NCBI GenBank assembly: GCA_022736535.1
Contig: DZCT01000338.1
Location: 1-5,713, forward strand
Direction: 5' to 3'
Length of the DNA stretch: 5,713 nucleotides
From: Desulfatirhabdium butyrativorans
GTDB lineage: Bacteria; Desulfobacterota; Desulfobacteria; Desulfobacterales; JAIFKL01
The notes beneath the pieces were generated by a model. That model saw only the letters and a program-made list of their open reading frames with translations. It did no database searches and was not told the origin of the DNA. A program made the translations under genes and the position numbers. This document shows positions 1 to 5,204 of the stretch, piece by piece (within the stretch, counting starts at the first letter, position 1; every line of letters starts with the position of its first letter).

Positions 1-282
1 GAAGAATCTCCTCCTTCCCGCACTGAGACCCTTCGCTCCGCTCAGGGTGACAGGGATAAGCTCAGGGTGACAGGGATAAGAAATCTTTGCGGTCTCTGCG
101 TTCTCTGCGAGAGATTTTAAAAGTTTCTCGCAAAGGTCGCAAAGAAGAGGCTTCCCCCTGCTGTCATTCTGAGCGAAGCGAAGAATCTCCTCCTTCCCGC
201 ACTGAGACCCTTCGCTCCGCTCAGGGTGACAGGGGATAAGCTCAGGGTGACAGGGATAAGAAATCTCTGCGGTCTTTGCGAG
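1..282. repeat. duplicated intergenic palindromic repeat block
   Basis: This gene-free stretch is built from a unit present twice, beginning at 1 and at 180 (GAAGAATCTCC...). Each copy contains a 20-21 bp motif (CTCAGGGTGACAGGGATAAG) in tandem, at 41-60/61-80 and at 220-240/241-260, and each ends with a CTGCGG/TTTGCG-type tail. In the second copy the arms at 161-183 and 210-232 form an imperfect inverted repeat (20 of 23 positions pair). The first copy lacks its left arm because the window begins inside it. Between the copies is a second inverted structure: CTTTGCG at 85-91 pairs with CGCAAAG at 138-144, and around the centre GCGAGAGA at 107-114 nearly pairs with TTTCTCGC at 124-131. Nothing here looks coding. 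It appears to be a dispersed non-coding repeat; what mobilises it is unknown. Confidence 0.8.
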
Positions 283-310
283 AAAAAAATCTTCGCGGGA
301 AAATTTCCCG
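283..310 (-). terminator. probable rho-independent terminator of the plsC-like gene
   Basis: Read on the minus strand, a palindrome CGGGAAA-T-TTTCCCG (plus 296-310) begins about 10 nt after the plsC-like stop codon. It is followed 6 nt later by a run of seven T (plus A-run 283-289). Position and orientation fit transcription ending after that gene. The stem is short with almost no loop, and the gap before the T-run is longer than ideal, so efficiency is uncertain. Confidence 0.45.
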
Positions 311-319
311 GCTTCCCGT

Positions 320-1036
320 TTAAGTCCGCCCAAGTGAGTTTTTATCAAAAGATTCGCAGATGACCTGTCTGACCGTTTCTATCAGATCATTTTTCCTTTT
401 TCGAGTATAAGCATAAGTTTCAATCGGTTTTCGGATTTCGAGAATCACGTTTCCGGGTTTTATGACGAGCCGGTCTTTGGGCATAATTTCTCTCGTTCCG
501 TAAATGATGATCGGCATAATCGGAACGCCCGAATCCACCGCCAGCAGAAATCCGCCTTTTTTAAAAGGAGCAATCTTGCCGTCATTGCTGCGGGTGCCTT
601 CAGGAAAAATCAGAACTGAAACACCGTTTCGGATCATCTCTGCGGCTTTTTTAAGGCTTTCAAAAGCAGCCCTTCGCTCCTTGCGGTTGATGCTGATATA
701 TCCTGCCCGGCGCATTGCCTGTCCGAAAAACGGTATTTTGAAAAGTTCGGCTTTTGCAAGCCATCGGAACTGCACTTTCAGATGCGCCAGCAAAACAGGA
801 ATGTCAAAATCGCTCTGATGATTGGGCATGTAAATATAAGACTCGGAAGGGTCTATATAATAATAGCCCCTGACCTTCACCCTGACGCCGCTTCCGAATA
901 ATATAAATCTTGCCCATACACTCACCACCTTATGCGTCAGTTCGCCGGTTTTGCTCAGGAAAGAAACAAAAATGGTCATGATGCTGAAAAAGACAGTCAC
1001 AATGACTGTCCAGAAAACGATACAAACCGTCTGCAT
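320..1036 (-). CDS. plsC: 1-acyl-sn-glycerol-3-phosphate acyltransferase (PlsC/LPLAT family)
   Basis: A 238-residue membrane-associated acyltransferase. The family transfers an acyl group to the sn-2 position of lysophosphatidic acid, giving phosphatidic acid in phospholipid synthesis. The four family blocks are visible: NHQSDFD at 72-78 (the catalytic H-x4-D, H73 and D78), the GYISINR block at 112-118, FPEGTRS at 144-150, and GVPIMPIIIYG at 170-180. Residues about 4-27 are hydrophobic and form a likely N-terminal membrane anchor. The length is normal for the family. The ATG at 1036 is supported by AGGAG seven bases upstream (1044-1048). A probable terminator follows the stop. It lies downstream of the transposase unit on the same strand, but a REP hairpin separates them, so an operon is doubtful. 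Substrate preference cannot be read from sequence; related lysophospholipid acyltransferases remain possible. Confidence 0.93.
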   Translation of the reverse strand: MQTVCIVFWTVIVTVFFSIMTIFVSFLSKTGELTHKVVSVWARFILFGSGVRVKVRGYYYIDPSESYIYMPNHQSDFDIPVLLAHLKVQFRWLAKAELFKIPFFGQAMRRAGYISINRKERRAAFESLKKAAEMIRNGVSVLIFPEGTRSNDGKIAPFKKGGFLLAVDSGVPIMPIIIYGTREIMPKDRLVIKPGNVILEIRKPIETYAYTRKRKNDLIETVRQVICESFDKNSLGRT

Positions 1037-1043
1037 AAAAAAA

Positions 1044-1048
1044 CTCCT
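1044..1048 (-). promoter_or_regulatory. ribosome binding site of the plsC-like gene
   Basis: AGGAG on the minus strand lies seven bases (all T) before the ATG at 1036. It is a strong match to the 16S rRNA 3' end and fixes the start. I see no convincing -35/-10 pair in the 35 bases between this site and the REP hairpin at 1083. Confidence 0.75.
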
Positions 1049-1082
1049 GATAAGTTAATGGGTTATCTCTATCTCACTGTCT

Positions 1083-1132
1083 TCTCGTTCCCACGCTCCG
1101 CGTGGGAATGCAGGCGGGACGCTCTGCGTCCC
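1083..1132. repeat. REP-like double hairpin, transposase 3' side
   Basis: Two hairpins are joined by a short linker. The first is TTCCCACGC-TCC-GCGTGGGAA (1088-1108, 9-bp stem) and the second is GGGACGC-TCT-GCGTCCC (1116-1132, 7-bp stem), with TCTCG at the outer edge. This is the reverse-complement orientation of the three copies at 1774-1963, so the transposase gene is bracketed by oppositely oriented copies of one repeat, as in REP/RAYT units. It could also act as a transcriptional or mRNA-stability element at the 3' end of the transposase transcript. Confidence 0.85.
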
Positions 1133-1145
1133 TTGATTACCTTAA

Positions 1146-1752
1146 TTATCTGAACAATACAATATCCAACAATCCGTCAAGTCCCAAATAATTCCGTGCG
1201 CTGGAATATCGCCAATCAGCCGGTTTGTCCACATAGTCTCGCACAACCGGATTGTTGTGAATATATTCGATCTTCTGAATCATCACGGTTTCATTCTGAA
1301 TAAGCTGGGGATGGCTGCCTTCCTGCCAGAACTGATACATTCTGTCATGTTTATGTTTCAGTTTATAATAACTTAACTCTCTAAGAATAAGCTTCGCATG
1401 TTTTTCCGTCAAATGATCAATAGACCTCTTTCAAAAGTCGGAGCTGCTCACTTGATTTTATTGGATAAAACTTGACTTTTGAAAGAGGTCTAATAATCTT
1501 TCTGGCGGTAAAAGACTTGAATTTTGCCGTTTCGTTCCCCATATTTTCCGAAGAAGCAATAAGATGAATATGGTATTCCATTATCACATAGGCATAAATT
1601 TTAATACGCTCATTCTTCTGCATAAATTTTAAGGAATCAATTACAATTTCTGCAATATGAGGTTTTCCGAAAAGGGGGAGCCACTTGACAACCGTGCATG
1701 TAAGAAAATGAGGCTTTTTTTCTTCTACGATTTTATAGCGGCTTCGTCCCAC
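1146..1752 (-). pseudogene. REP-associated (Y1/HUH) transposase, interrupted by a small inverted-repeat element
   Basis: This resembles the IS200-like Y1 transposases that act on REP hairpins (RAYTs), single-strand DNA cutting and joining enzymes. The N-terminal part begins GRSRYKIVEEKKPHFLTC and carries the HUH motif as YHIHLIAS (H61, H63), then KSFTARKII (79-87). The C-terminal part continues TEKHAKLILRELSYYK and contains YQFWQEGSHPQ and YIHNNPV..WRYSSARNY blocks. The halves lie in different frames, split at 1421-1492 by a TA-flanked element. Removing 70 bp joins them as ...KIIIDHLTEKHAK..., giving 178 residues. The start is taken as GTG at 1752, just before the family-like N-terminus and ten bases after AAGGA (1763-1767); the frame stays open further upstream only because it runs through repeats. 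As it stands, translation yields 111 residues, the last 24 encoded by the element, so the C-terminal half is lost. The catalytic tyrosine cannot be assigned confidently; Y104, Y105 and Y116 of the joined protein are candidates. Confidence 0.88.
1421..1492. mobile_element. 70-bp MITE-like element with perfect terminal inverted repeats and TA flanks
   Basis: TAGACCTCTTTCAAAAGTC at 1421-1439 is the exact reverse complement of 1474-1492. The outer TA at each end behaves as a target duplication, leaving a 17-bp terminal inverted repeat. The interior (1440-1473) has only a smaller inverted repeat, TTTTAT-TGG-ATAAAA, and no gene. The element sits inside the transposase reading frame, and deleting 70 bp restores that frame. 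It is therefore best read as a non-autonomous insertion mobilised in trans. TA duplication fits Tc1/mariner-IS630 elements or some IS5-group elements; the source family cannot be named from this window. Confidence 0.82.
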
Positions 1753-1762
1753 TGTTGTTTGT

Positions 1763-1767
1763 TCCTT
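1763..1767 (-). promoter_or_regulatory. ribosome binding site supporting the GTG start of the transposase
   Basis: AAGGA on the minus strand lies ten bases before GTG at 1752. It falls between the repeat array (ending at 1774) and the point where the protein starts to resemble the family, so it supports starting there and not within the translated repeats upstream. Confidence 0.5.
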
Positions 1768-1773
1768 TACTGA

Positions 1774-1963
1774 GAACGCGGAGCGTCCGCGCTGCATTCC
1801 CACGCAGAGCGTGGGAACGAGAAGCGTCTCTGTATTTCCTAATAGGACGCGGAGCGTCCGCGCTGCATTCCCACGCAGAGCGTGGGAACGAGAAGCGTCT
1901 CTGTTTTTCCTGTAGGACGCGGAGCATCCGCGCTGCATTCCCACGCGGAGCGTGGGAACGAGA
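1774..1963. repeat. three-copy tandem array of REP-like double hairpins
   Basis: Three 49-bp copies lie at 1774-1822, 1845-1893 and 1915-1963, with periods of 71 and 70 bp. Each copy has a GGACGC-GGA-GCGTCC hairpin, a GCTGCA linker and a TTCCCACGC-(AGA or GGA)-GCGTGGGAA hairpin, and ends GAACGAGA. The first copy has GAACGC and the third has GCATCC, each breaking one pair. The spacers are also alike (AGCGTCTCTGTATTTCCT against AGCGTCTCTGTTTTTCCT), so the array grew by duplicating a 70-bp unit. Orientation is opposite to the copy at 1083-1132. All apparent reading frames through it are translations of the repeat. Confidence 0.9.
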
Positions 1964-1988
1964 GGACTTGCGCCCTCTTGCGTCTTGC

Positions 1989-2321
1989 CTATGTCTGAAT
2001 GTTAAGATCAGCAAACATGGCATCCATCCGGCGGATCAGCCAGTTGCGTTGCGGCTCGGTTGCATAGCTGATGCAGTTGCAACGGATGCGGTTTTGGGTA
2101 CGCACCAGCAGCTCGCAGGATATCCGATGTTCCTCCAATTCCGCAGCAAAATAAAACGGTTTGCATTCGGTGTGTTCTTTCTGAACATCGTTGAGCATGT
2201 CCTCATCAAGCCTGATCCAGTAAAGCCCGTCCATGCCGGAAGCCTCAAAATTCATGTCCAAATAGGCTTTGATCTTCTCGTATTCGCCAAACCTGAATTC
2301 ATCTATCACATATTGTTTCAT
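1989..2321 (-). CDS. conserved-looking 110-residue protein of unknown function
   Basis: A small soluble protein beginning MKQYVIDEFRFGEYEKIKAYLD, with a balanced, natural composition and no signal peptide or membrane segment. I do not recognise a named domain; I have an impression of similar hypothetical proteins in Desulfobacterota, which I cannot verify here. It has four cysteines, C53, C69, C81 and C83 (the last two as RCNC), which could bind a metal or form part of a redox site, but the spacing matches no motif I know. Aromatic and charged residues cluster in MDGLYWIRLDEDML (30-43). I chose ATG at 2321; an in-frame GTG six codons upstream overlaps the weak ribosome site (TAGGT, about 10 bases before the ATG). 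It is transcribed divergently from topB and ends 26 bp before the repeat array. Confidence 0.78.
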   Translation of the reverse strand: MKQYVIDEFRFGEYEKIKAYLDMNFEASGMDGLYWIRLDEDMLNDVQKEHTECKPFYFAAELEEHRISCELLVRTQNRIRCNCISYATEPQRNWLIRRMDAMFADLNIQT

Positions 2322-2347
2322 AATGGTGAAACCTATCACAAATTGGG

Positions 2348-2376
2348 CTTGCGTGCAAGGGATATGTGATTATAAT
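2348..2376 (+). promoter_or_regulatory. candidate sigma70-type promoter for topB
   Basis: A perfect TATAAT at 2371-2376 lies 16 bp after TTGCGT (2349-2354), a partial -35 match. A start near 2383 would give a leader of about 150 nt containing all the hairpins at 2393-2510. The -35 region overlaps a small palindrome CTTGC-GT-GCAAG (2348-2359) that might serve as an operator. This is prediction from motif only. Confidence 0.4.
2369..2374 (-). promoter_or_regulatory. candidate divergent -10 box for the 110-residue gene
   Basis: The palindrome ATTATAAT (2369-2376) reads TATAAT on both strands. The minus-strand version lies 48 bp before the ATG at 2321, a reasonable distance for a short leader. 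No good -35 is seen on that strand, so the call rests on position and the -10 alone. Confidence 0.25.
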
Positions 2377-2392
2377 AAAGCTGAAATAAAAA

Positions 2393-2510
2393 TCTTGTTA
2401 CGAGGCTCTGCCTCGTAACAAGAATTATTGCGGCTCTGCCGCAACAGCTTTCTAATTCGGAATGAGGCAGAGCCTCAACCTTCGGCGTTACGAGGCAGAG
2501 CCTCGTAACG
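2393..2510. repeat. cluster of four hairpins, second palindromic repeat family
   Basis: Four stem-loops lie side by side. A: TCTTGTTACGAGGC-TCT-GCCTCGTAACAAGA (2393-2423, 14-bp stem). B: TTGCGGC-TCT-GCCGCAA (2428-2444). C: TGAGGC-AGA-GCCTCA (2463-2477). D: CGTTACGAGGC-AGA-GCCTCGTAACG (2486-2510, 11-bp stem). The 23-bp cores of A and D are exact reverse complements, so A-B and C-D form a mirrored pair with TCT loops on the left and AGA loops on the right. All four share the GGC-loop-GCC apex. The cluster ends 15 bp before the topB ribosome site, so these hairpins could fold in the topB leader. Confidence 0.88.
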
Positions 2511-2524
2511 AGAACAGTTGTAAT

Positions 2525-2528
2525 AGGA
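2525..2528 (+). promoter_or_regulatory. ribosome binding site that decides the TTG start of topB
   Basis: AGGA lies seven bases before TTG at 2536. The next in-frame methionine (residue 30) would remove the TEKPSVA segment of the Toprim domain, so TTG is the start despite being a rare initiator. Hairpin D ends 15 bp upstream, close enough to influence ribosome access. Confidence 0.7.
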
Positions 2529-2535
2529 TAACGTC

Positions 2536-5028
2536 TTGAAAACACTCATTCTCACAGAAAAGCCCTCGGTTGCCAGAGATTTTGCCAAAGCCCTTGATGT
2601 AAAAACAAATCATGACGGCTACATGGAAAATAACGATTATATCATCACATGGGCGGTGGGGCATCTTGTGGAGCTGTTGGAGCCGGACGATTATGATCCC
2701 AAATGGAAAACGTGGCGATTGGATACGCTGCCCATTTTGCCGGATCAGTTTCAATACAAGCCTCTGCCCAAAACCGAAAAACAGCTTCATGTGATTCAGC
2801 ATCTGCTGGCAGACAAGCCGGTTGACAGCATTGTGATTGCCACCGACGCGGGGCGTGAAGGCGAGGTCATTGCCCGAACCATTTTGCTGGCTTCCGACTT
2901 TAAAGATTACGGCAAAGTCAGACGCTTCTGGACCAGTCAGGCGTTGACGCCCGAAGTGGTGAAAGCCGGTATGTCGGCGCTGAAGCCTGCCGGAGCTTAT
3001 GATCGTCTGTGGAAAGCCGGTCAGTGCCGTCAGATTGCGGATTGGCTCGTGGGAATGAACGGCTCCCGCGCCGCCACCATCAGGATGAATGATCTGTTCA
3101 CTGTGGGAAGGGTGCAGACGGCTGTTCTTTCGCTGCTGGCAGACCGGCGCAGGGAGCGGGAAAATTTCAAGCCGGAGCCTTACTGGGTGCTGCGTGCGCT
3201 GTTCTCCAATGAAAAAGGCGATTGGTGGGGAACGTGGTTCAACAAAGAGGAAGAAACCCGCTTTAAGACAGAAGCGCAGGCAACTGAAATTCAGGCGAAA
3301 ATTCAGGCGCAGACCGGAAAGGTGCTGTCGCTGAAAAAGCAGAAAAAGAAACAGCCCCCGCCGCTGCTCTATTCGCTGACCGAACTTCAGCAGGACGCGA
3401 ACCGCAAATTCGGATTTTCTGCGGAAAACACGCTCAATCTTGCGCAGGCGCTTTATGAAAACCGGAAATGCCTTTCATATCCACGAACCGATTCCAAAGT
3501 GCTGGGGTCTCAGAATGTCGGCATGACAAAAAATCTTGTCAAAAAACTTTCGCAGCCCTACATGAAATATTTTGCCGGCGTTGATGAGAAACTCGTCAGC
3601 GGAGACAACAAACGGGTGTTTAATGATGCCAAGCTCACCGACCACCACGCGCTGATTCCGCTTGCGCCGGTGCCGAGAGACGCGGAACAGAATGAAACGA
3701 AGATTTACGGGCTTGTGCTGAAACGCTTTGCTGCGGCATTTCACCCGGATTGCGAATATGAGCAGACGGAAATTCTCACAGAAGTAGAAAAAGAGACATT
3801 CCGCACGACAGGCAAGAGGATTCTCAAGCCGGGGTGGCAGGCGGTTTATGACACCGATCCGCAACAGGATGAGGAAAAGCCTTCGGATGATGATGCGGAG
3901 CCGGAAAATCTGCCGCCCTTAGTCAAGGGCGATGCCGCGGAAGTCAGGGAAAACAAGCTTCAGAAAAAGCAGACCACGCCGTCCCCGGAATATTCGGATG
4001 CGCTTTTGCTCAAAGACATGACGAATCCCGGAAAATATGTTTCCGAAGACGAACTGAAAAAGGTTTATCGGGGCGATGTGGGACTCGGAACGCAGGCGAC
4101 CCGGGCGCAGATTATCGAAACGCTGTTGTCTCGCGGCTATGCGGAGCGGAAGAAAAAGCATATTGTCGCTACGGACAAAGGCTGTTTTCTCATTGACACG
4201 CTGAGGAAATTCGACATCGCAAAACATTTGGTTTCTCCTGAAGAAACAGCCCGTTGGGAAATGCAGTTGAATCAGATTGCTTACGGAGAAGGCTCAGACA
4301 AAGATTTCTTAGACGGCATCCGAAGCTTTGTCACCCAGACCGTAGAAGAATTTAAAATCAGTCCTAATTCTCACTTCTCTTTCCTCAATTCTCAATTAGG
4401 CATTTGCCCTGTCTGCGGCGGAAAAGTCATCAAAGGGAAACGGGATTACGGCTGTGCCAACTGGAAAGACGCGGACGGCGCATGTCGTTTTGTGATCCGG
4501 AAGTACATTCAGGGCAGAATGATTACACGGAAAATTGTCTCCGCGCTGCTGGCGCAGAAAGAAGCGGGACCATTGAACGGCTTTATCTCGCCGGAACGGG
4601 AGAGATATGTCGGTATGCTCAAGTTAGTCAAAGGAGACAACGGCTGGCAGACGCAGGTGGAAAAATGCGACACGCTGCCTGAGCATACACCTGAGCATAC
4701 AACAGATGCGCCGTCAAATCCGAACTCGGTGGGGGAATGCCCGGTCTGCGGGGGAGAAGTCATCGCCGGAACAAAAGGCTACGGCTGCGCCAACTGGAGG
4801 CGGGAAAACGGCGGCTGCAAATTTGTGATATGGAAGACAATGGCTCAGAAAGAAATCTCCGAGAAATACGCAACCCAGCTTTTGGAGAACGGCATTACAG
4901 ATTTGCTTTTCGGCTTTGTCTCAAAGAAGGGAAAGGCATTTTCAGCGAGGCTGAGGCTTGATGCGGACGCCTCCTCAGGCATGGAGAAAGTCGTGTTTGA
5001 CTTCCCGGACACGAGAGAAGGGGAATAG
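2536..5028 (+). CDS. topB: DNA topoisomerase III-like type IA topoisomerase with two C-terminal zinc ribbons
   Basis: An 830-residue type IA topoisomerase, an enzyme that cuts one DNA strand through a 5'-phosphotyrosine and passes another strand, typically decatenating or relaxing DNA. Toprim: LILTEKPSVA at the N-terminus (E8, K9) and ATDAGREGE at 102-110 (D104, E108, E110). Central motifs: GRVQT at 191-195, the active-site YPRTDS with Y315, LTDHHALIP at 367-375, and GLGTQATRA at 516-524. An acidic linker lies at about 437-463. The tail holds two copies of a four-cysteine ribbon with identical spacing, C624/C627/C640/C650 and C735/C738/C751/C761, each followed by the C-terminal repeat type found in TopB proteins. 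The linkers before the ribbons contain low-complexity DNA (4366-4400, 4678-4701). The start is TTG, supported by AGGA. No partner gene is adjacent, so whether this is the housekeeping enzyme or an accessory one is open. All motifs are intact, so it should be active. Confidence 0.95.
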   Translation: MKTLILTEKPSVARDFAKALDVKTNHDGYMENNDYIITWAVGHLVELLEPDDYDPKWKTWRLDTLPILPDQFQYKPLPKTEKQLHVIQHLLADKPVDSIVIATDAGREGEVIARTILLASDFKDYGKVRRFWTSQALTPEVVKAGMSALKPAGAYDRLWKAGQCRQIADWLVGMNGSRAATIRMNDLFTVGRVQTAVLSLLADRRRERENFKPEPYWVLRALFSNEKGDWWGTWFNKEEETRFKTEAQATEIQAKIQAQTGKVLSLKKQKKKQPPPLLYSLTELQQDANRKFGFSAENTLNLAQALYENRKCLSYPRTDSKVLGSQNVGMTKNLVKKLSQPYMKYFAGVDEKLVSGDNKRVFNDAKLTDHHALIPLAPVPRDAEQNETKIYGLVLKRFAAAFHPDCEYEQTEILTEVEKETFRTTGKRILKPGWQAVYDTDPQQDEEKPSDDDAEPENLPPLVKGDAAEVRENKLQKKQTTPSPEYSDALLLKDMTNPGKYVSEDELKKVYRGDVGLGTQATRAQIIETLLSRGYAERKKKHIVATDKGCFLIDTLRKFDIAKHLVSPEETARWEMQLNQIAYGEGSDKDFLDGIRSFVTQTVEEFKISPNSHFSFLNSQLGICPVCGGKVIKGKRDYGCANWKDADGACRFVIRKYIQGRMITRKIVSALLAQKEAGPLNGFISPERERYVGMLKLVKGDNGWQTQVEKCDTLPEHTPEHTTDAPSNPNSVGECPVCGGEVIAGTKGYGCANWRRENGGCKFVIWKTMAQKEISEKYATQLLENGITDLLFGFVSKKGKAFSARLRLDADASSGMEKVVFDFPDTREGE
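4366..4400 (+). repeat. heptanucleotide repeat inside topB
   Basis: Five successive 7-base units approximate AATTCTC: AATTCTC, ACTTCTC, TTTCCTC, AATTCTC, AATTAGG. They encode the linker NSHFSFLNSQLG (residues 611-622) just before the first zinc ribbon. Because seven is not a multiple of three, gain or loss of one unit would shift the frame and remove both ribbons while leaving the catalytic core. Confidence 0.6.
4678..4701 (+). repeat. in-frame 12-bp tandem duplication inside topB
   Basis: CCTGAGCATACA occurs twice without a gap (4678-4689, 4690-4701) and encodes PEHT-PEHT (residues 715-722) in the linker between the two zinc ribbons. An exact copy suggests a recent slippage event, harmless because it is in frame. 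Confidence 0.85.
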
Positions 5029-5080
5029 CGGCTTTGTTTTGCCACGAAGGGACACGAATGAAGGAACGAATGAAACACGG

Positions 5081-5108
5081 ATGGTTTTTAAACCATGAGA
5101 GGTTTTTT
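5081..5108 (+). terminator. candidate terminator of topB
   Basis: The palindrome ATGGTTT-TT-AAACCAT (5081-5096) is followed six bases later by TTTTTT (5103-5108), about 50 bp after the topB stop. An alternative smaller hairpin pairs AAACC with GGTTT directly against the T-run. Stems are A+T-rich, so strength is doubtful. Confidence 0.4.
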
Positions 5109-5177
5109 GTTCTGAATGAACACGAATAAGTAAAGATGGTATGGAAGGCTCTTATAAACAAAAAAATGAGCGACAAG

Positions 5178-5199
5178 TGTTTAACTGCATAGTTAGACA
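5178..5199. other. short imperfect palindrome resembling one end of an integron attC site
   Basis: TGTTTAACT-GCAT-AGTTAGACA pairs at 8 of 9 positions. On the plus strand TTAACT, five bases, then GTTAGAC (5192-5198) matches the layout of the R' end of attC sites (GTTRRRY core). Read on the minus strand it begins GTCTAAC six bases after the stop of the right-edge gene, where a cassette attC would begin. No matching second arm was found within the next 150 bp, so it may be only a small hairpin. Confidence 0.25.
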
Positions 5200-5204
5200 A
5201 TGGT

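Larger units (their letters stand above)
5029..5204. other. intergenic region with degraded short repeats
   Basis: The stretch after topB contains CACGAA-type motifs (CCACGAAGGGACACGAATG, GGAACGAATGAAACACGG, TGAACACGAATAAG between 5042 and 5130), resembling a worn dispersed repeat built on an ACGAA unit. No gene is seen. Its right part holds the attC-like half-site and becomes AT-rich. Confidence 0.45.

Noticed and set aside
1146..1752. programmed frameshift joining the two transposase halves
   Set aside because: The halves are separated by a complete inverted-repeat element with in-frame stop, and the exact frame repair on its removal explains the break better.
1753..1944. N-terminal extension of the transposase frame up to 1944
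   Set aside because: The extra residues (RSHALRGNAA-type) come from REP hairpins read through in frame; family-like sequence and a ribosome site begin at the GTG at 1752.
1774..1963. possible CRISPR array
   Set aside because: Repeats are self-complementary double hairpins with similar, not unique, spacers of about 22 bp, and there are no cas genes; they fit REP-type repeats.
1733..2023. 96-codon minus-strand open frame
   Set aside because: Another frame through the same REP array, overlapping the end of the 110-residue gene; no independent support.
1755..2369. 204-codon plus-strand open frame
   Set aside because: It translates the three REP copies and then runs antisense to the 110-residue gene; the peptide is arginine-rich repeat translation with no natural protein character.
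2336..2545. 69-codon minus-strand open frame
   Set aside because: It is a translation of the palindromic cluster before topB and overlaps the topB start.
5154..5198. complete integron attC site
   Set aside because: Only one arm pairs with the attC layout; no RYYYAAC or GTTRRRY partner at a usable distance was found on either side.
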